Made by a program: the position numbers and the translations under genes
Notes under the pieces: model-generated
Database searches by the model: none
Seen by the model: only the letters and a program-made list of their open reading frames with translations
Told to the model about the DNA's origin: nothing
Source of the DNA: Syncephalastrum monosporum B8922
Lineage: Eukaryota > Mucoromycota > Mucoromycetes > Mucorales > Syncephalastraceae
DNA length: 64,000 bases
NCBI GenBank assembly: GCA_000697355.1
Contig: JNEN01000831.1
Span: 47,126-111,125, forward strand
Reading direction: 5' to 3'
In this document: one piece after another, positions 13,246 through 24,258 of the stretch
Layout of the letters: each line of letters starts with the position of its first letter
How positions within the stretch are numbered: position 1 is the first letter of the stretch

Positions 13246-14222
13246 ACCAAAAGAAAAATAATATACCGACCATGCAAACACACCACATCCATTATACATC
13301 TCACTGTTTTACTTTTGCACCTGCCCCTCAAGGCATCCATCATAAACATCATTTAATCCCCTTCCTTTGATTGGGCCGAGTGCCTTGTTTAGCATAAAGA
13401 TTTCGCGCCTAGGATTGACGTCGTTCGTCCGATGATTAACTTGCACCCAGAAACATGCTACATGGAAAGCACGCCCATCAACACTCATGCACACACGGTC
13501 TTTTGGCCATCCACAACATGCTAGAAGGTACGGATACCAAGGAAAAGAGTCACAGGAGAACGTGGCAGACACGAGGAGCACAGACAAAGAGTGACTTCCC
13601 ACCCTCATCCTCGTTATCTCGATTATATTGTACAAAAAGAATGATCTGGATCGAACTAGGCTTCTAAACATTCAAAGTGGTGAGCTTTTCTTTGGAAGTC
13701 GTTACCACTGAACTTTACTAGCATGGTGCTTCCCAATACGCCTGTGCGTCACGTAAACACAAGATCGAACCTAAATATGGCAGACGTCGATCACTATCGG
13801 AACGCGCCGAGGCATGCATTGTTGTTTCCAGCCTCCGTGGACAAGCGCTTTCCCAAAAACAGAGGATGGGACGGGAGACGTCAATGTAAGATGTTTCATA
13901 TGGAAAGAATGAGTTTTCCATGCAAACGTGGATAAGCGTATGCTTTGGTCAATTTCTGATTCTGTAAAAGGATACGGCAGATAGATAAGGGCATCCTTCT
14001 TTCAATCAGCGCAGAACGCGCAGACATACAAAAAGAGTGGGAAGGAGGCACACCGTCATTGCAGGCATGCCCTATCCTTTGTCTCTCTTTCGTTTCCTTT
14101 CTTTTCTTTTCCACCTCATTTTAACCAACATAAAAACTCCCCATATCATTGCATTTGGTCCTTACCGTTACTTGGATGCCTTCTGCTTCTCTTCTTCTCC
14201 AAGGCACGCGTATGAACAAAAC
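13246..14222. other. Intergenic spacer; may hide upstream exons of the PKA-R-like gene
   Basis: About 980 bases. ORFs are short and unconvincing. A canonical PKA regulatory subunit has an N-terminal dimerisation/docking helix pair. None is encoded in the exons I could join downstream, so it may be lost or lie here in an exon I could not recognise. Confidence 0.4.
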
Positions 14223-15589
14223 ATGTTGGAGTGGCACTTCATACCGTTGACTACCAGAAGCCACACCGATCTCGAGCCACATCAAGAGCCACCGTCGCGC
14301 TACACATGTAGGCCCGTGCTTTCTCTTCCTGTTATTTTCACTAAAAACGTATGACTCCAACCGTCGTGGGCATCCTTGTGTCGTCTAGCGACCCGCAGGC
14401 GATGCGTCAGCTCAGAGACAGTGGTGTTACCTATAGAACCGTCGGAGCCCGTCCACAAAGCAGACCAGGACCGTGCACGCATCTTGCATGCTGTGAAAAC
14501 CTTATTCCCATTTCGCACACTTGACCCAGATCAAATTGCGACGATCGTCGATGCCATGACCTATGTGCGCGTTGCCCAAAACACTTGTCTTGTCCGCCAG
14601 GGCGATACCGATCCCATCGGCATGTACGTAAGAGAATGAATAATTGGATAAGTCAGACCAGCACGGCGGTACGAGTCGTCGTGTGAGAATATGGTGCTCT
14701 ACCCAGATATTCTTTCGTGTTCCTACATTTGCTTTCTCCTCTGCGCAGGCAGCACATGATACATGATACGTTAAGAGCAGTTTCTGAGCCTCTCTTTTTG
14801 TTTGCACATGTAGATTTTATATTGTGGCAGACGGCACATGCGACAGCTACACGAATGGACTGAAGACGGCTACTTTGGGGCCTGGAAGTACAATTGGCGA
14901 ACAGGCCCTTTTGCATAACACGACATATCCTGCCACTGTCACCACCACCAGCGTCAACGCAGCCCTCTGGACCATCGATCGGATCACCTTTCGCTCGCTT
15001 CTCGCACACTCGACGCAGCGCCGTCGTACATGTCTCCTCGATCTGCTCACACGCGTCCCTTTTTTGAAACCACTCGCGTTACACGAACTCCGGAAACTCC
15101 TTGATGGCCTACAGACCCAATATTTCTCTCCCGGTCAAGTCATCGTCAAGGAAGGCACAATCACCCAACCTTGTTTATATCTCGTCGAAGAGGGCAAGGC
15201 GCTCAGCTACCGCAATGATATACTGATAGAAGAATACAACCCAGGTAAAGGAAGCGAAAAAAAAAGGGAATGATCCTTTGTCTTAGCTTGGCATACTCGT
15301 CTAACGCCTTCCATTCATTTCCTATCTTTCCTCCTTCTTCTGTCCAGGCGACTATTTCTGCGAGCTCAACTTCCTACACCAGTCATCATCCTGTCATGAA
15401 ACCATTGTCGCTGGAGACAAAACGAATGGCCGTCCCCTTAAAGTCGTCACGCTTGAAAGCGCAGCCTTTGGACGCCTGCTCGGTCCTGTCCAAGACCTCT
15501 TGTCTGTTCACAGGCCTCTCCTTACTTCTCGTGCCATCCCCTCCTCCACACCCTCCACATCCCGTGCATCTATTCAGCCCGACGACTAG
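14223..15589 (+). CDS. Divergent cAMP-dependent protein kinase regulatory subunit
   Basis: Exons 14223-14307 (tentative), 14389-14623, 14814-15244 and 15348-15589 give 330 aa. Order: a pseudosubstrate-like inhibitor segment TRRRCVSSET (residues 30-39, family form RRxSVSAE), a linker, then two cyclic-nucleotide-binding domains. Domain A has GPGSTIGEQALLHN and domain B has PGDYFCELNFLHQ, each with the glutamate of the phosphate-binding cassette. The arginine that binds the cyclic phosphate is replaced in both (Tyr at the A position, Ser at the B position). Cys stands where the phosphorylatable or pseudosubstrate Ser/Ala usually sits. The family normally inhibits the PKA catalytic subunit until cAMP binds. 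Here cAMP control looks weakened or lost, an inference from these residues. The first exon and start are uncertain, and no dimerisation domain was found. The 3' end converges on NSRP1 60 bases away. Confidence 0.78.
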
Positions 15590-15649
15590 AAGCTCCACAT
15601 ACAGAAAATAAAAAGACAAGTAAATACGAAATGTATATAGCATGCTTGA

Positions 15650-16857
15650 TTATTCGTCCTCTTCTTTTTCTGGTTTTTTCTCGAGCTTGGCCTTTTTACG
15701 AGCCAGGAAACGTTCACGAGCGCTCATAGCCGCCTCGTCTGTGGTGCGCTTAACCGCCGCCTTCTGCTCGAGCGCACGCTGTTTCTCTTCCTCTGCCTTC
15801 TTTTCGCGCTCGCGGGTCTCCACCATCTGCTGCTCAATCTCGCGGCTGTACCTCTCCCGCTCGTCCTTGTCCAGTCCGCCACGCCGCTTGGCTTCATACT
15901 CTTCGACTTTTTTGCGCTTGTATTCGTCGTATTCCTTTTGGCGCTCACGCGCGCCCTTGTCCGCAAGGGAGCCAAGCGAGCCAAACTTTGGCCGCACGTT
16001 GAGGCCTGCTCCGAGAAGTTGCCGCCGGTCGACAATTTCGTTGTTGTCGTTGAGCATCACATCCTTGCCTTCCTGCTCTGCTTTTTTGGCGAGTTCCAGA
16101 TCGGCTTGCTCTTTTTCTTGCCGCCGTCTTGCTTCTTTTTCCTCCTGGCTGAGACTCTTTTGCGCTTCGAGCTGGGCCATGAGCTCAGCGTGGTCCGACG
16201 CCTTCTTGTCGAGCAGCTGCTTGTAAAACGATTGCATCTTCTTCTTCTTTTGCGTCTCTTCTTCGCGCTGCCGTTCTTCCTGTTCTATCCGTTCTAACTC
16301 TGCTTTTTGCTTTTTGTATCTATAATAGCAAAGATGCATCAGCCCACATACACGAGATTCAACCGGTCGACTTACGTCTCGGTCTCGAAGGTCTCCTTGT
16401 CAGCATAGGCATCGCCCTCAGCCTCACGCTCGCGCGCGACCTTCTTTTCCTCGGCGAGCAAACGGTCCTTTTTCCGGATTTCGGCCATCTCGAGTAAGTT
16501 ATGGATATATTTTGCCTTTTTGGTATCGGCACCCTTGAGGGCCTCCTTCTTTTTCCGCTCGACCTCCTTGAGATCGTCGTACACCGCGTCGTAGTCAAAG
16601 ATATTCGCATCCTCTTCAAGCGCTTTGGCATGCTCTTCTGCTTGTTTCTTGTTCATTCGACTGCCTTGAGCGATCTGTCGGTTCACATTGCTCATGTGCG
16701 TCTTCTTGTTGCCTTTCTGATTCTGATCTGGCTGTTCTTCGTCTGAATCGTCCTCTTGGCCAAATGCCTGAGCTCTACTAATAGCAGGCTTCGGCTGGGC
16801 TTTCTTTTTTGAGGCTACATTGAGGCCAAACTTCATTTTCTGTGGCTGTCGTTGCAT
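15650..16857 (-). CDS. NSRP1: Nuclear speckle splicing regulatory protein 1 (DUF2040) homologue
   Basis: Exons (minus) 16857-16376 and 16319-15650 give 383 aa. The product is highly charged and mostly coiled coil. Diagnostic DUF2040 blocks are NIFDYDAVYDDL, KAKYIHNLLEMAEIRKKD, DKETFETETYKKQKAELERI (spanning the splice junction) and SFYKQLLDKK. In animals the family acts in nuclear speckles on splice-site choice. The C-terminal half is Lys/Glu/Arg-rich and ends with an acidic tail. I preferred the ATG at 16857; an in-frame ATG at 16896 is also possible. Neighbouring spliceosomal genes (NKAP, SF3B4) lie 25 kb away and are not clustered with it. Confidence 0.9.
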
Positions 16858-17765
16858 CTTGATATGTTGTCGTGTGATAAAGGTTGTGTATGCCACTAGC
16901 GGGGTTTTTCACCCATAAAAGGAATGCGATACGACAATTTGACACCCACCTTTTTCTCGTTTTGCACTTTATACATCATACTATCGTATCAGAGTGGAGT
17001 TGTACGGCTCACATAGGCCTGTAAGCCTATGTAAGCCTATGTTATCCTATATAGTCTTTGTGATCCTATGTCCCCATTTCTTATGACTCTTTTCATACGT
17101 TTACAATTTCGTCATCATTCATGGTGCCTTTCAGGCCAGAAAGCGCGTAACAACACACATTTCACTCATCACAGATACCTTGCTGGATATTCACTTCCCC
17201 TCTTCTGCTAAATCTACCATGTAACAATCTTTTCTTGCAAATCAAGTTAGAGGCTACTTATTTTCTTCATGTATCCATCTGAAATCAGTCTGTATACTTT
17301 CGTTAGCTCAACCGCAGGTGGTTGCTTGGGCTTGAATTCAGCTAGCACAAACGCCTTCTGTACGAAGTATTTGGGCCGGTCAGCGTTTCAGTGCGTGCGC
17401 CTCATGGAGAGGAAAGTGGAGGCTTGAAGCTTGTCAGGATTGACAGGCAGGATGGCTTGGTCATGCTGAGGAGAGGGCGAAGGCGCTGGAGAGAAAAAGG
17501 TGGTCCTCGATGATACAATAGCTGCCAAAATTGACCAGTCGAGCATTCAGGTACTACTAAACAACGAGATTGCCGAGGCGTTTCCATGAGAACGAGTAAA
17601 GGAATATAAAGTACACTGAGCTGACGGCCTTACTATGATAAAACATTGCTGACTCTTTTATTTCTTTTTCTGGACGGGTGCCCATAAGCGAGCCATTGAA
17701 CGAAAACAAAAAAAGTGGGTATTAAAGAACACAATGCAGAATAGGAGAAAGGGATTTAGGTTAAG
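16858..17765. other. Intergenic spacer with a possible coding relic
   Basis: About 900 bases. Short direct repeats of cctatgtaag type occur at 17020-17060. On the plus strand at about 17420-17587 two adjacent frames read like protein (for example KKVVLDDTIAAKID followed by a stop) but do not join into an ORF, so a decayed gene end is possible. No complete gene supported. Confidence 0.4.
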
Positions 17766-18317
17766 TTACAGAAAGTCTTTGGGATTGATATCAAAACGCG
17801 TACAGATCCCTTCGAGGACGCGCCACAGGTCCCAGTACGCGTAGACTTGGGCGGTCTGGTGCAGCTGCTTTGCAATTTCCGCGAGACGGGCCATGGCGCC
17901 TGGGTCCTGCTTCTGTTGACACAGCTGCAGAGCCTCCAAAGGCAAGGGTTGCAGCACACGTGTGTCGAGCGTAGCAATGTGCTGTTGCTTTGGATCAGAT
18001 AGGTCCAGGAGACGTACAATGTGTAACAGAAAATGGTCTGGTTCGGGTAAAGGGGACAACAGAGAAATCGACTGTTGTTCTTTCAGCGCGACAACCCCAA
18101 ATCGGTCGTGCAAAGCGCCCCATAGCGTATGAAGGAGCGGATCTCGGTCATTCTTGGCCTTCAAGCGGTACTTGGCCAGGGTGGGATAATTCTGAGGCGG
18201 ATCGCGTATAAAGCATTGGATGGCGATTAAACTCGCTGGGGGATCGTGCTCGGCCTCTTCCACAATGGGCTCGACTAGCACGGCCATGGTCAGGTGACCC
18301 AAAGCCAGCAGCTGCAT
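17766..18317 (-). CDS. Hypothetical protein, 183 aa
   Basis: Single-exon ORF starting MQLLALGHLTMAV; a second in-frame ATG 11 codons in is an equally good start. Composition is that of a soluble, mostly helical protein (leucine-rich helices such as HFLLHIVRLLDLSD and AMARLAEIAKQLHQ), with no signal peptide, membrane segment or low-complexity tract. I do not recognise the family. It is divergent from the PP1 inhibitor 2 gene, the two ATGs being 165 bases apart, so they may share a promoter. Codon use resembles the surrounding conserved genes, which supports it being real. Confidence 0.65.
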   Translation of the reverse strand: MQLLALGHLTMAVLVEPIVEEAEHDPPASLIAIQCFIRDPPQNYPTLAKYRLKAKNDRDPLLHTLWGALHDRFGVVALKEQQSISLLSPLPEPDHFLLHIVRLLDLSDPKQQHIATLDTRVLQPLPLEALQLCQQKQDPGAMARLAEIAKQLHQTAQVYAYWDLWRVLEGICTRFDINPKDFL

Positions 18318-18482
18318 CTAATGTTCTTTTTTACCAAAAAAAAAAAAAAAAAGGGTAGCAGAAGGAGAAGAGAAACGACCAAAGTGTGCGGTGTGACTTG
18401 AAAGAAAGCGAGGGAAATGATCAATGCCGCGCTGGGCATTTTTTATCTCACCTGGCGCTTTTTTCCTGCAACGAACGAAAAT

Positions 18483-19184
18483 ATGAATCACGAAACAAAA
18501 CCCATCAAAGGCATCCTCAAAAGAAAAGCAAACAGTGGAGCCGAAAACAGCGATTCAAGGTACTATCATTACTATTTTCTATGCCTACATATCCAATACC
18601 ATTGTTTATATAGGTTGAAATGGGACGAAGCGAACCTCGAGATGAACGAGGGTCAGAAAGACTCGACAATGAAGATCGACGAACCCAAGACGCCTTATAT
18701 CCGGTATGATGCCGAGAAAGATGAGGTTTTGAATATGCCCGAAGGTATGTGTCCTGTCGAGATTAGGCAACTTTGACATCGTGGGTTGAACTGTCTGGTT
18801 TTAGACGCACCTTATGGAGCGCGAGCTGCCCACGAAGAACCCGAGGACTTTTCGCTGGATGCTGGTAACGAGTCCGACCGTTCGAGCACATCCAGCAGTC
18901 GTAGACGTCGGGTGTACCTCAGCAGCGACGACGATTGGGACTCTGAAGATGAAAAAGAAGAAGACGAAGATAGTAGGTTCATCGAATGCTGACCCCGTCC
19001 GTCGACTGACTCAATTCTCCATGAAGCCAAAAAATACCACGAAGAATTCGCAAAGAAACGTGCCGAGCATTACAATATGGGAAATGTGCTGCGTCAAAAG
19101 CCCATGGATCTCGACGAAGACGACGACGAAAACGAGAACAAAGGCAACCCACCGCCCGTGCCTCCGTTACCCGGTCGCTCATAA
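18483..19184 (+). CDS. GLC8: Protein phosphatase 1 inhibitor 2 (Glc8 / PPP1R2)
   Basis: Intrinsically disordered modulator of protein phosphatase 1. Exons 18483-18559, 18614-18744, 18805-18972 and 19027-19184 give 177 aa. The three PP1-contact elements appear in order: KPIKGILKR at the N-terminus, LKWDEANL across the first splice junction followed by [13 protein letters not shown] (the TP site phosphorylated in homologues), and [14 protein letters not shown] near the end (family form KRKxHYNEG). Between them is a Ser/Arg and acidic linker. Translation starts directly before the KGILKR element, as in the family. Together with the Reg1-like gene at 4731 the window has two PP1-related genes, but they are not adjacent. 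Confidence 0.9.
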
Positions 19185-19413
19185 GCTCCCAAACTCGTAA
19201 CACCATTGACAACACTTTTTCCCTTTTGCTTCATACGTTCTTGGCAGGAATAAAGCCAGTTGTCAAAAGGAAGTAGGTCCTTTTCCTTCTGTGTTACCTC
19301 GCTTCTCTTCCTTCCCTCGGCTTCTTTTTATTTCTTCTTCTTTCCCCTCTTCAGATATCATCTTTCCACTGTGTATTCTATTGTGTATTGTACAAGCAGT
19401 ATCAAACGGATTT

Positions 19414-19779
19414 ATGATCACGTTGGCACAGGAAAAGAAACAAAGTGAACCTTCTTCGATTACAAGTAAAAAAGGGTTTTCAACCTACCAAAGGATATAT
19501 CCTACACAGACCACTCCTGGGTCATGGCTCGTCTTCCAGGGCACGCGATGGTATCCTCTCGATCGGTCGAGCCAGCTGGCGTTGGATCATACGATTGCCA
19601 TAGGCGGCACGTTTGTGGACATCCAAGATTCGCATTTCCCCAAGGCACCGCGTGTTCGTGTTTTTCCCAAAGAGAACTACCTCAGTTATCTGGGTGTCAA
19701 GTACCAGTTATCACGCGTAGCTCAGCCCGACGCATGGAAGACGCCCCGTTCCGCGGAAGCATCATTATCCAAGAGATAG
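19414..19779 (+). CDS. Hypothetical protein, possible WWE-like domain
   Basis: 121-aa ORF. The frame is open further upstream but reads as a CT-rich leader, so I take the ATG at 19414; a 5' exon spliced at the AG near 19401 is possible. The core begins GSWLVFQGTRWYPLDRSS and continues with a GG-turn, FVDIQDSHF, then VRVFP and a tyrosine-rich strand ending QLSRV. Two spaced tryptophans followed by alternating short strands resemble a WWE fold (ubiquitin and PAR-related modules), but similarity is weak and only by eye. The C-terminus ends just after the module. It could also be a fragment of a larger gene. Confidence 0.45.
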   Translation: MITLAQEKKQSEPSSITSKKGFSTYQRIYPTQTTPGSWLVFQGTRWYPLDRSSQLALDHTIAIGGTFVDIQDSHFPKAPRVRVFPKENYLSYLGVKYQLSRVAQPDAWKTPRSAEASLSKR

Positions 19780-22370
19780 AGTCGCACAGCTGACGACAGC
19801 CGCATGGAGGATGGTGGACTTTCATAACGAGCTACGTATCTATGAGTTTATTTCCATCTCAGAAGAATGAGAATAATAAAAAAGGCTTATCGCCTTAAAC
19901 AGTCAAGGTGTTAAAGTTTCGCAAGGTGTGGTGATGTGGATGGTACGACGTTATGGACCATACATAGAGTCCTGTTGATGGCACGCGTGTTCACATTTTT
20001 CTGGTTATTCTCAATGGAAGTCCAAAAAGGGTAGTTAAATCCGACTCAGTCTCGCGCGAACAATTCAACCCCAAGTGCGCTTGGTTTATGATGGACGATC
20101 TTTTAGTCGAAGACTATATTGTGCGTGCCATTGAGCCCTTCCGCTTCGTTATTAATATTTCTGGTCCGCTTCAGTCCGCCAGCCGGGTTGCACACACACT
20201 AAACCAGAAAAGCATCCACATTGCCGGTATGAACCCTTTGAACAAATGGTAAATGCAGAAAATGGAGTCCGCCTTTCCCCGCATAATTACATCGCTACAG
20301 CACACCATTTGTAACCTCGTTTTTGTCCCATAATATTTAATTGACATGTCCTGCCGCAGACGTCGTGTACCGTTGCACATGGGCCCTAACTACATATCAA
20401 TCTTTTTCGGTTTTCTTTTCTTCTTTTTACTTACCCATTTACCCCACGTATGGTTATGGTTTTTCTTCTTATTCTTTAATTTTGTGTGACCATTCGTAAC
20501 AGCAACGTCACTTGGCTTCCAATATAATGAGAAAAGATTTCATCCCTTAATCTTTCTTGGCTATTAATAGCAGAAAGCAAAGAGAAAGACTACCCATACA
20601 TCTTTACCGTAATAATGGCTAAACAGAATAATAAAATGGGCGAAATCGCAATACAAAGTAAAATTGAATGCTTCATATTACCGCGAAAAGCAAAGTGTCC
20701 ATTGCTTTGATTGATATGACGACGCTGATGAGCAAGTCGTGTAACAATAAAGTCCGACTCCATTCATCCCATTTCCGTTCCCATTGTGCGCTGGAAGCGT
20801 TGATAATCGAACTGTTGTGTTATACAAAAAAGAAAACGAGAAAGATGCGGTTACATGATTACTAGGATCGGCTTAGATGTAAGTATATCATCACGGGCGC
20901 TGAGTGAGAAAATACAGCAAGCGTGGCCTAGACCAGCAGCACGAAATAAACAAAGAAAAGTGGTAATGGTACACGCCTTTTTCAGTGAAAGGCGATCAAT
21001 TATGTATGTATGTATGTAAGTATGTGTGTATGTATGTAAACATAGGTGAGATAGCATCTTCTTCTTGACATTTGCGGAAGAAGTAAAAAAAGAAAATGCC
21101 AAATAGGAGGTGGGGTCCACGTCAAATGGAACGCTCCACGGAACACACTTGCACGTAGGTTTAAAAGACACAATGTCGATGTTCTTTTTTGTGTATCCAT
21201 CCAGTGGGGCTTTTTTCTTTTTTCTTTCTAGCACAGTTTTTTTTTTATTTTCGTTATGCAGGTAAATGGGGTATCCGTGCGAAATTGTTTGGAGTAGCCT
21301 TTTAATGCCTGTTTTGTCAATTAAAAAAAGTAGCCATGCACAGCTGCCTTTTACGAAGCGGAACGGATGTTGCCTAAAAGCTCAGCCAGGTCATGTGTGC
21401 AGGGTCGGTTAGCAGGATCAGTTCCAAACAGGTAGTGGAGACCGACAGCGGGATTGTATTTTCCAAGAAAGAGTCGATCGACACGAGGTGAAATCCGTTT
21501 CTGGGCACAAGCTCCTGCGTCAGCTGCAGATGATTTGACGAGAGTCGATCTTCTGCAAGGAGACAAAGCAAGAGAACGTGTTAAGAGAGGCACGAACGGC
21601 CAAAAGAAAGGAGGACCCCATTCGTCAACTCTCATTCTGACACACACTGAGAAAGAGCAGTGCCCACCAAACACTCACGCCCACTCACACTCAGTCGCTT
21701 ATCTTTTTTGCTTGCATGAGATACCCAATCGGTCATGCTTTTTTTTTTTTTTTGGTTGATTGGCTGTGGTGCGAGCACGATATCTCTTTATTTTTTTGGA
21801 TGGGCCAATGACGATACAGATTTCCCCTTTCCCTCGTGCCTCGCGCCCCTTTTTTTTTTTTTTTTGCGTCCAGTGATGCATTTTTATTTTCTGCGCTCTG
21901 GCCTTCATTAGATACATGCGCAGAGGCACTTTCATGTCGCTCACATTACACACACGCAGCACCCCAATGTTATTAGCCAAAGTCAGTCAATAAACCTTTC
22001 ACAAACTCAACTTTAGTCTCGATCTTCAACAAAACCCATTTCGGTCGCATAAGAAACCTTGTCGTTCTAAATTGAACCTCCCTCCCTACCCTGGACTAAT
22101 ATCTCAGCACAAAAAAAAAAAAAGTAGACAGCCTTACTGTATTCATCGGACCAATCAGCGCTTCACTGTCGACAGACTTGACAGCTCCTCCATCGTTCAC
22201 CTTAAATAGCCTCGTACTTTCTTTCGTTTCCCTTTCTTCATTCGCTTTTCTTACGCTCACTCATCCTCACAAGTTTCCTATACTTACCCTTCCCTCTTCT
22301 CTTTGCTCGCCTCACCACCGTCATTAGTACTTTCCACTCCCTTTTTCTTATCGCTACATAATCCATCAAC
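19780..22370. other. Intergenic spacer with possible unresolved exons
   Basis: About 2.6 kb. At 20038-20225 (plus) an open segment including WFMMDDLLVEDYIVRAIEP ends at a plausible donor. Another coding-like segment follows an AG at 20360, but I could not build a gene from them. On the minus strand 21360-21551 also reads open in two frames. Poly-T/poly-A runs occur at 21740, 21850 and 22110. From 22200 to 22370 lies the CT-rich promoter and leader of the zinc-finger gene, with a TTAAATAG element at about 22201. Confidence 0.4.
21001..21041. repeat. (ATGT)n microsatellite
   Basis: Interrupted tandem tatg units at about 21001-21041, in non-coding DNA. Confidence 0.8.
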
Positions 22371-23683
22371 ATGTCGTCTCCTTGTGTTCAGCCTTCTTTC
22401 TCAGGACATCCGCTCGACGCGCAGGCCATGTCATCCTTTGTGAACCCCACCTCGCTCTCTCAGCACCATCACCACCAACACCACCACCACCACCACCACC
22501 CTCATCAGCAGCAGCCTTCGCCGCCTACCAGCTCTTCGTTCCTCTCTCCTGAGAGCACGGCCAGCTCGTCGTCGCCTCCGTCCTATGATTACGGCATGTT
22601 CAAGACCGAGTCGGCTGAGCAGCGATTTAGTTATGCTGATCTATTGTCGGAGCCCGTTACAGCACCCACGCCCGACTCGTACAAGTTTTCGCCCCCCAAC
22701 GAGTCTGACAGCCTGCAGCCGCTCGACAGCAGCCGTGGCAGCAGCACAGAGCGCTCTTTTGGCAGCAACGACATGGCGTGCTTGATGCCGCCCGTCTATG
22801 GCCAACAGCAGCACCCGGTGTCGCAGGCGGTGCACCCGCTCAGCAGTGCGTCCTTCTCGCCGGCTGACCAGCCCGCCTTCTTCCAGCACCGCCATTCGAT
22901 TGCGGCGCCCATGATCTCTCAGCCCGCTTCGTACTATGGCGACCGCCATCACTCGTTCAGCCATCCCCTCTTCAGCCAGCCGATGGATCCTATGGGTCGC
23001 TCCAACAGCGTGTTTGCCAACTTTGCCAGTCTCCGCAAAGATTCATACGAGCACCCGATGCTCATGGACTCCCAATTTGGTTATACCCTGCCTCCGACCG
23101 CGCCCGCCGCTGATGTGGATGCTGCTCAAGGCCGTCGCCGGTCTTCTACGCAGCCCACCAACGCTAACAGCGCCAACAAGGTCACCAAGGCTCCCCGTTC
23201 ACGTGGCCGCCGCGTCTCCAATGTGCCTTGCGCAAACGGTGCGCGCATGTATACATGCACCGCCGATAACTGCGGCAAGGTCTTTAAGCGATCTGAACAC
23301 CTGAAGCGTCATATCCGCTCCATCCACACACTCGAGAAACGTAAGCTAGACACATTGATTTCTTTTATGACACAGCTTGACTCATATGATATATTGTAGC
23401 GTTTGAATGCCCTTATCAGAGCTGCCACAAGCGTTTCTCCCGATCCGATAACCTCAACCAACACATCCGCATCCACCGACACAGCACCAGCAACGCGAGC
23501 AGCGGTGCACCCACCAAAGACAAATCTGGTATGGCTCGCCGCCAGTCGACCACAGCTGCCACTACCGCTCCCTCCTCTACCTCTTCCAACGCATCCGCGC
23601 CTCTCGAGGCACCCTCTTCTCAATCAGCAGCAGCGACGGCCGCCGCCAGCCAGCACTTTGCCAGCTTCGTGCAAAATTACATA
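22371..23683 (+). CDS. C2H2 zinc-finger transcription factor, Msn2/Msn4-type
   Basis: Exons 22371-23340 and 23400-23683 give 417 aa. A long disordered N-terminal activation region (His-rich tract encoded at 22466-22502, then Ser/Pro/Gln) is followed by a basic RGRR segment and two C2H2 fingers. Finger 1 starts YTCTADNCGKVFKRSEHLKR and finger 2 has FECPYQSCHKRFSRSDNLNQ. The RSEHLKRH and RSDNLNQH recognition helices are those of yeast Msn2/Msn4, which bind the stress element core AGGGG. The single intron sits in the linker between the fingers (LEK-P-FEC). The tail is Ser/Ala/Thr-rich. General stress or morphogenesis control is inferred from the fingers; fungi hold several paralogues with this pair. 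Confidence 0.88.
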
Positions 23684-24258
23684 TGAACAACCCGTATACC
23701 TTTGCATTCTTTCTTCCTTCCGCATCCCTATTCTCACCCCCCTTTACACACAACGCACTCACAATACCTCTCATCCATATCCTCACACACTCTCATGCGG
23801 TAATTAGTGGCACTTAGCTCTCTTAAGGCAATCCAAAACTCGATAGGAATCTAATATTGACTGTTAGATCCAATTCATATACACATTTACCTTATTATGC
23901 CTTTCGCACTACTATACGCCTTTCCATTCTTTATGATCCTTTTTTTTTTCTTTACTGTAAACATTTTTCTTTTTCTTCCCCCTTTTTTTTACAAAAGCTT
24001 TTTTCCCTCGATACCTTTTTCATGTAGGCATGTTGTATCATGCCATGATCTGTTTGTGTGTCTCTATTCCCCTTCCCCCGTTTTTTTTTTTCTTTCTAAA
24101 TACACACCTAATCGTAGCGTTTCTGCATACAAGATTCATGGTTGCACAAATGGAAATGGGGGCCGGGTATTTTGGGTCGGGGATGCCTCCAAAAATTCAA
24201 GCAAAAAAAAAAAAAAAGGGCGCTTTGGAGAAAAGGACAGTCTTTCCAAAAAGTTGAC
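23684..24258. other. Intergenic spacer
   Basis: About 575 bases of T-rich 3' flank and promoter with two poly-T/poly-A runs (23940-23950, 24204-24217). No gene seen. Confidence 0.5.

Noticed and set aside
15642..16226. 194-codon plus-strand Ser/Leu-rich ORF
   Set aside because: Antisense shadow of the Lys/Glu-rich NSRP1 exon 2.
17420..17587. Coding-like segment ending KKVVLDDTIAAKID...stop
   Set aside because: Two frames are needed to read it and no upstream exon could be linked; at best a relic.
20038..20385. Two coding-like segments with donor and acceptor signals
   Set aside because: The join gives no recognisable protein and no start could be placed; recorded only as spacer content.
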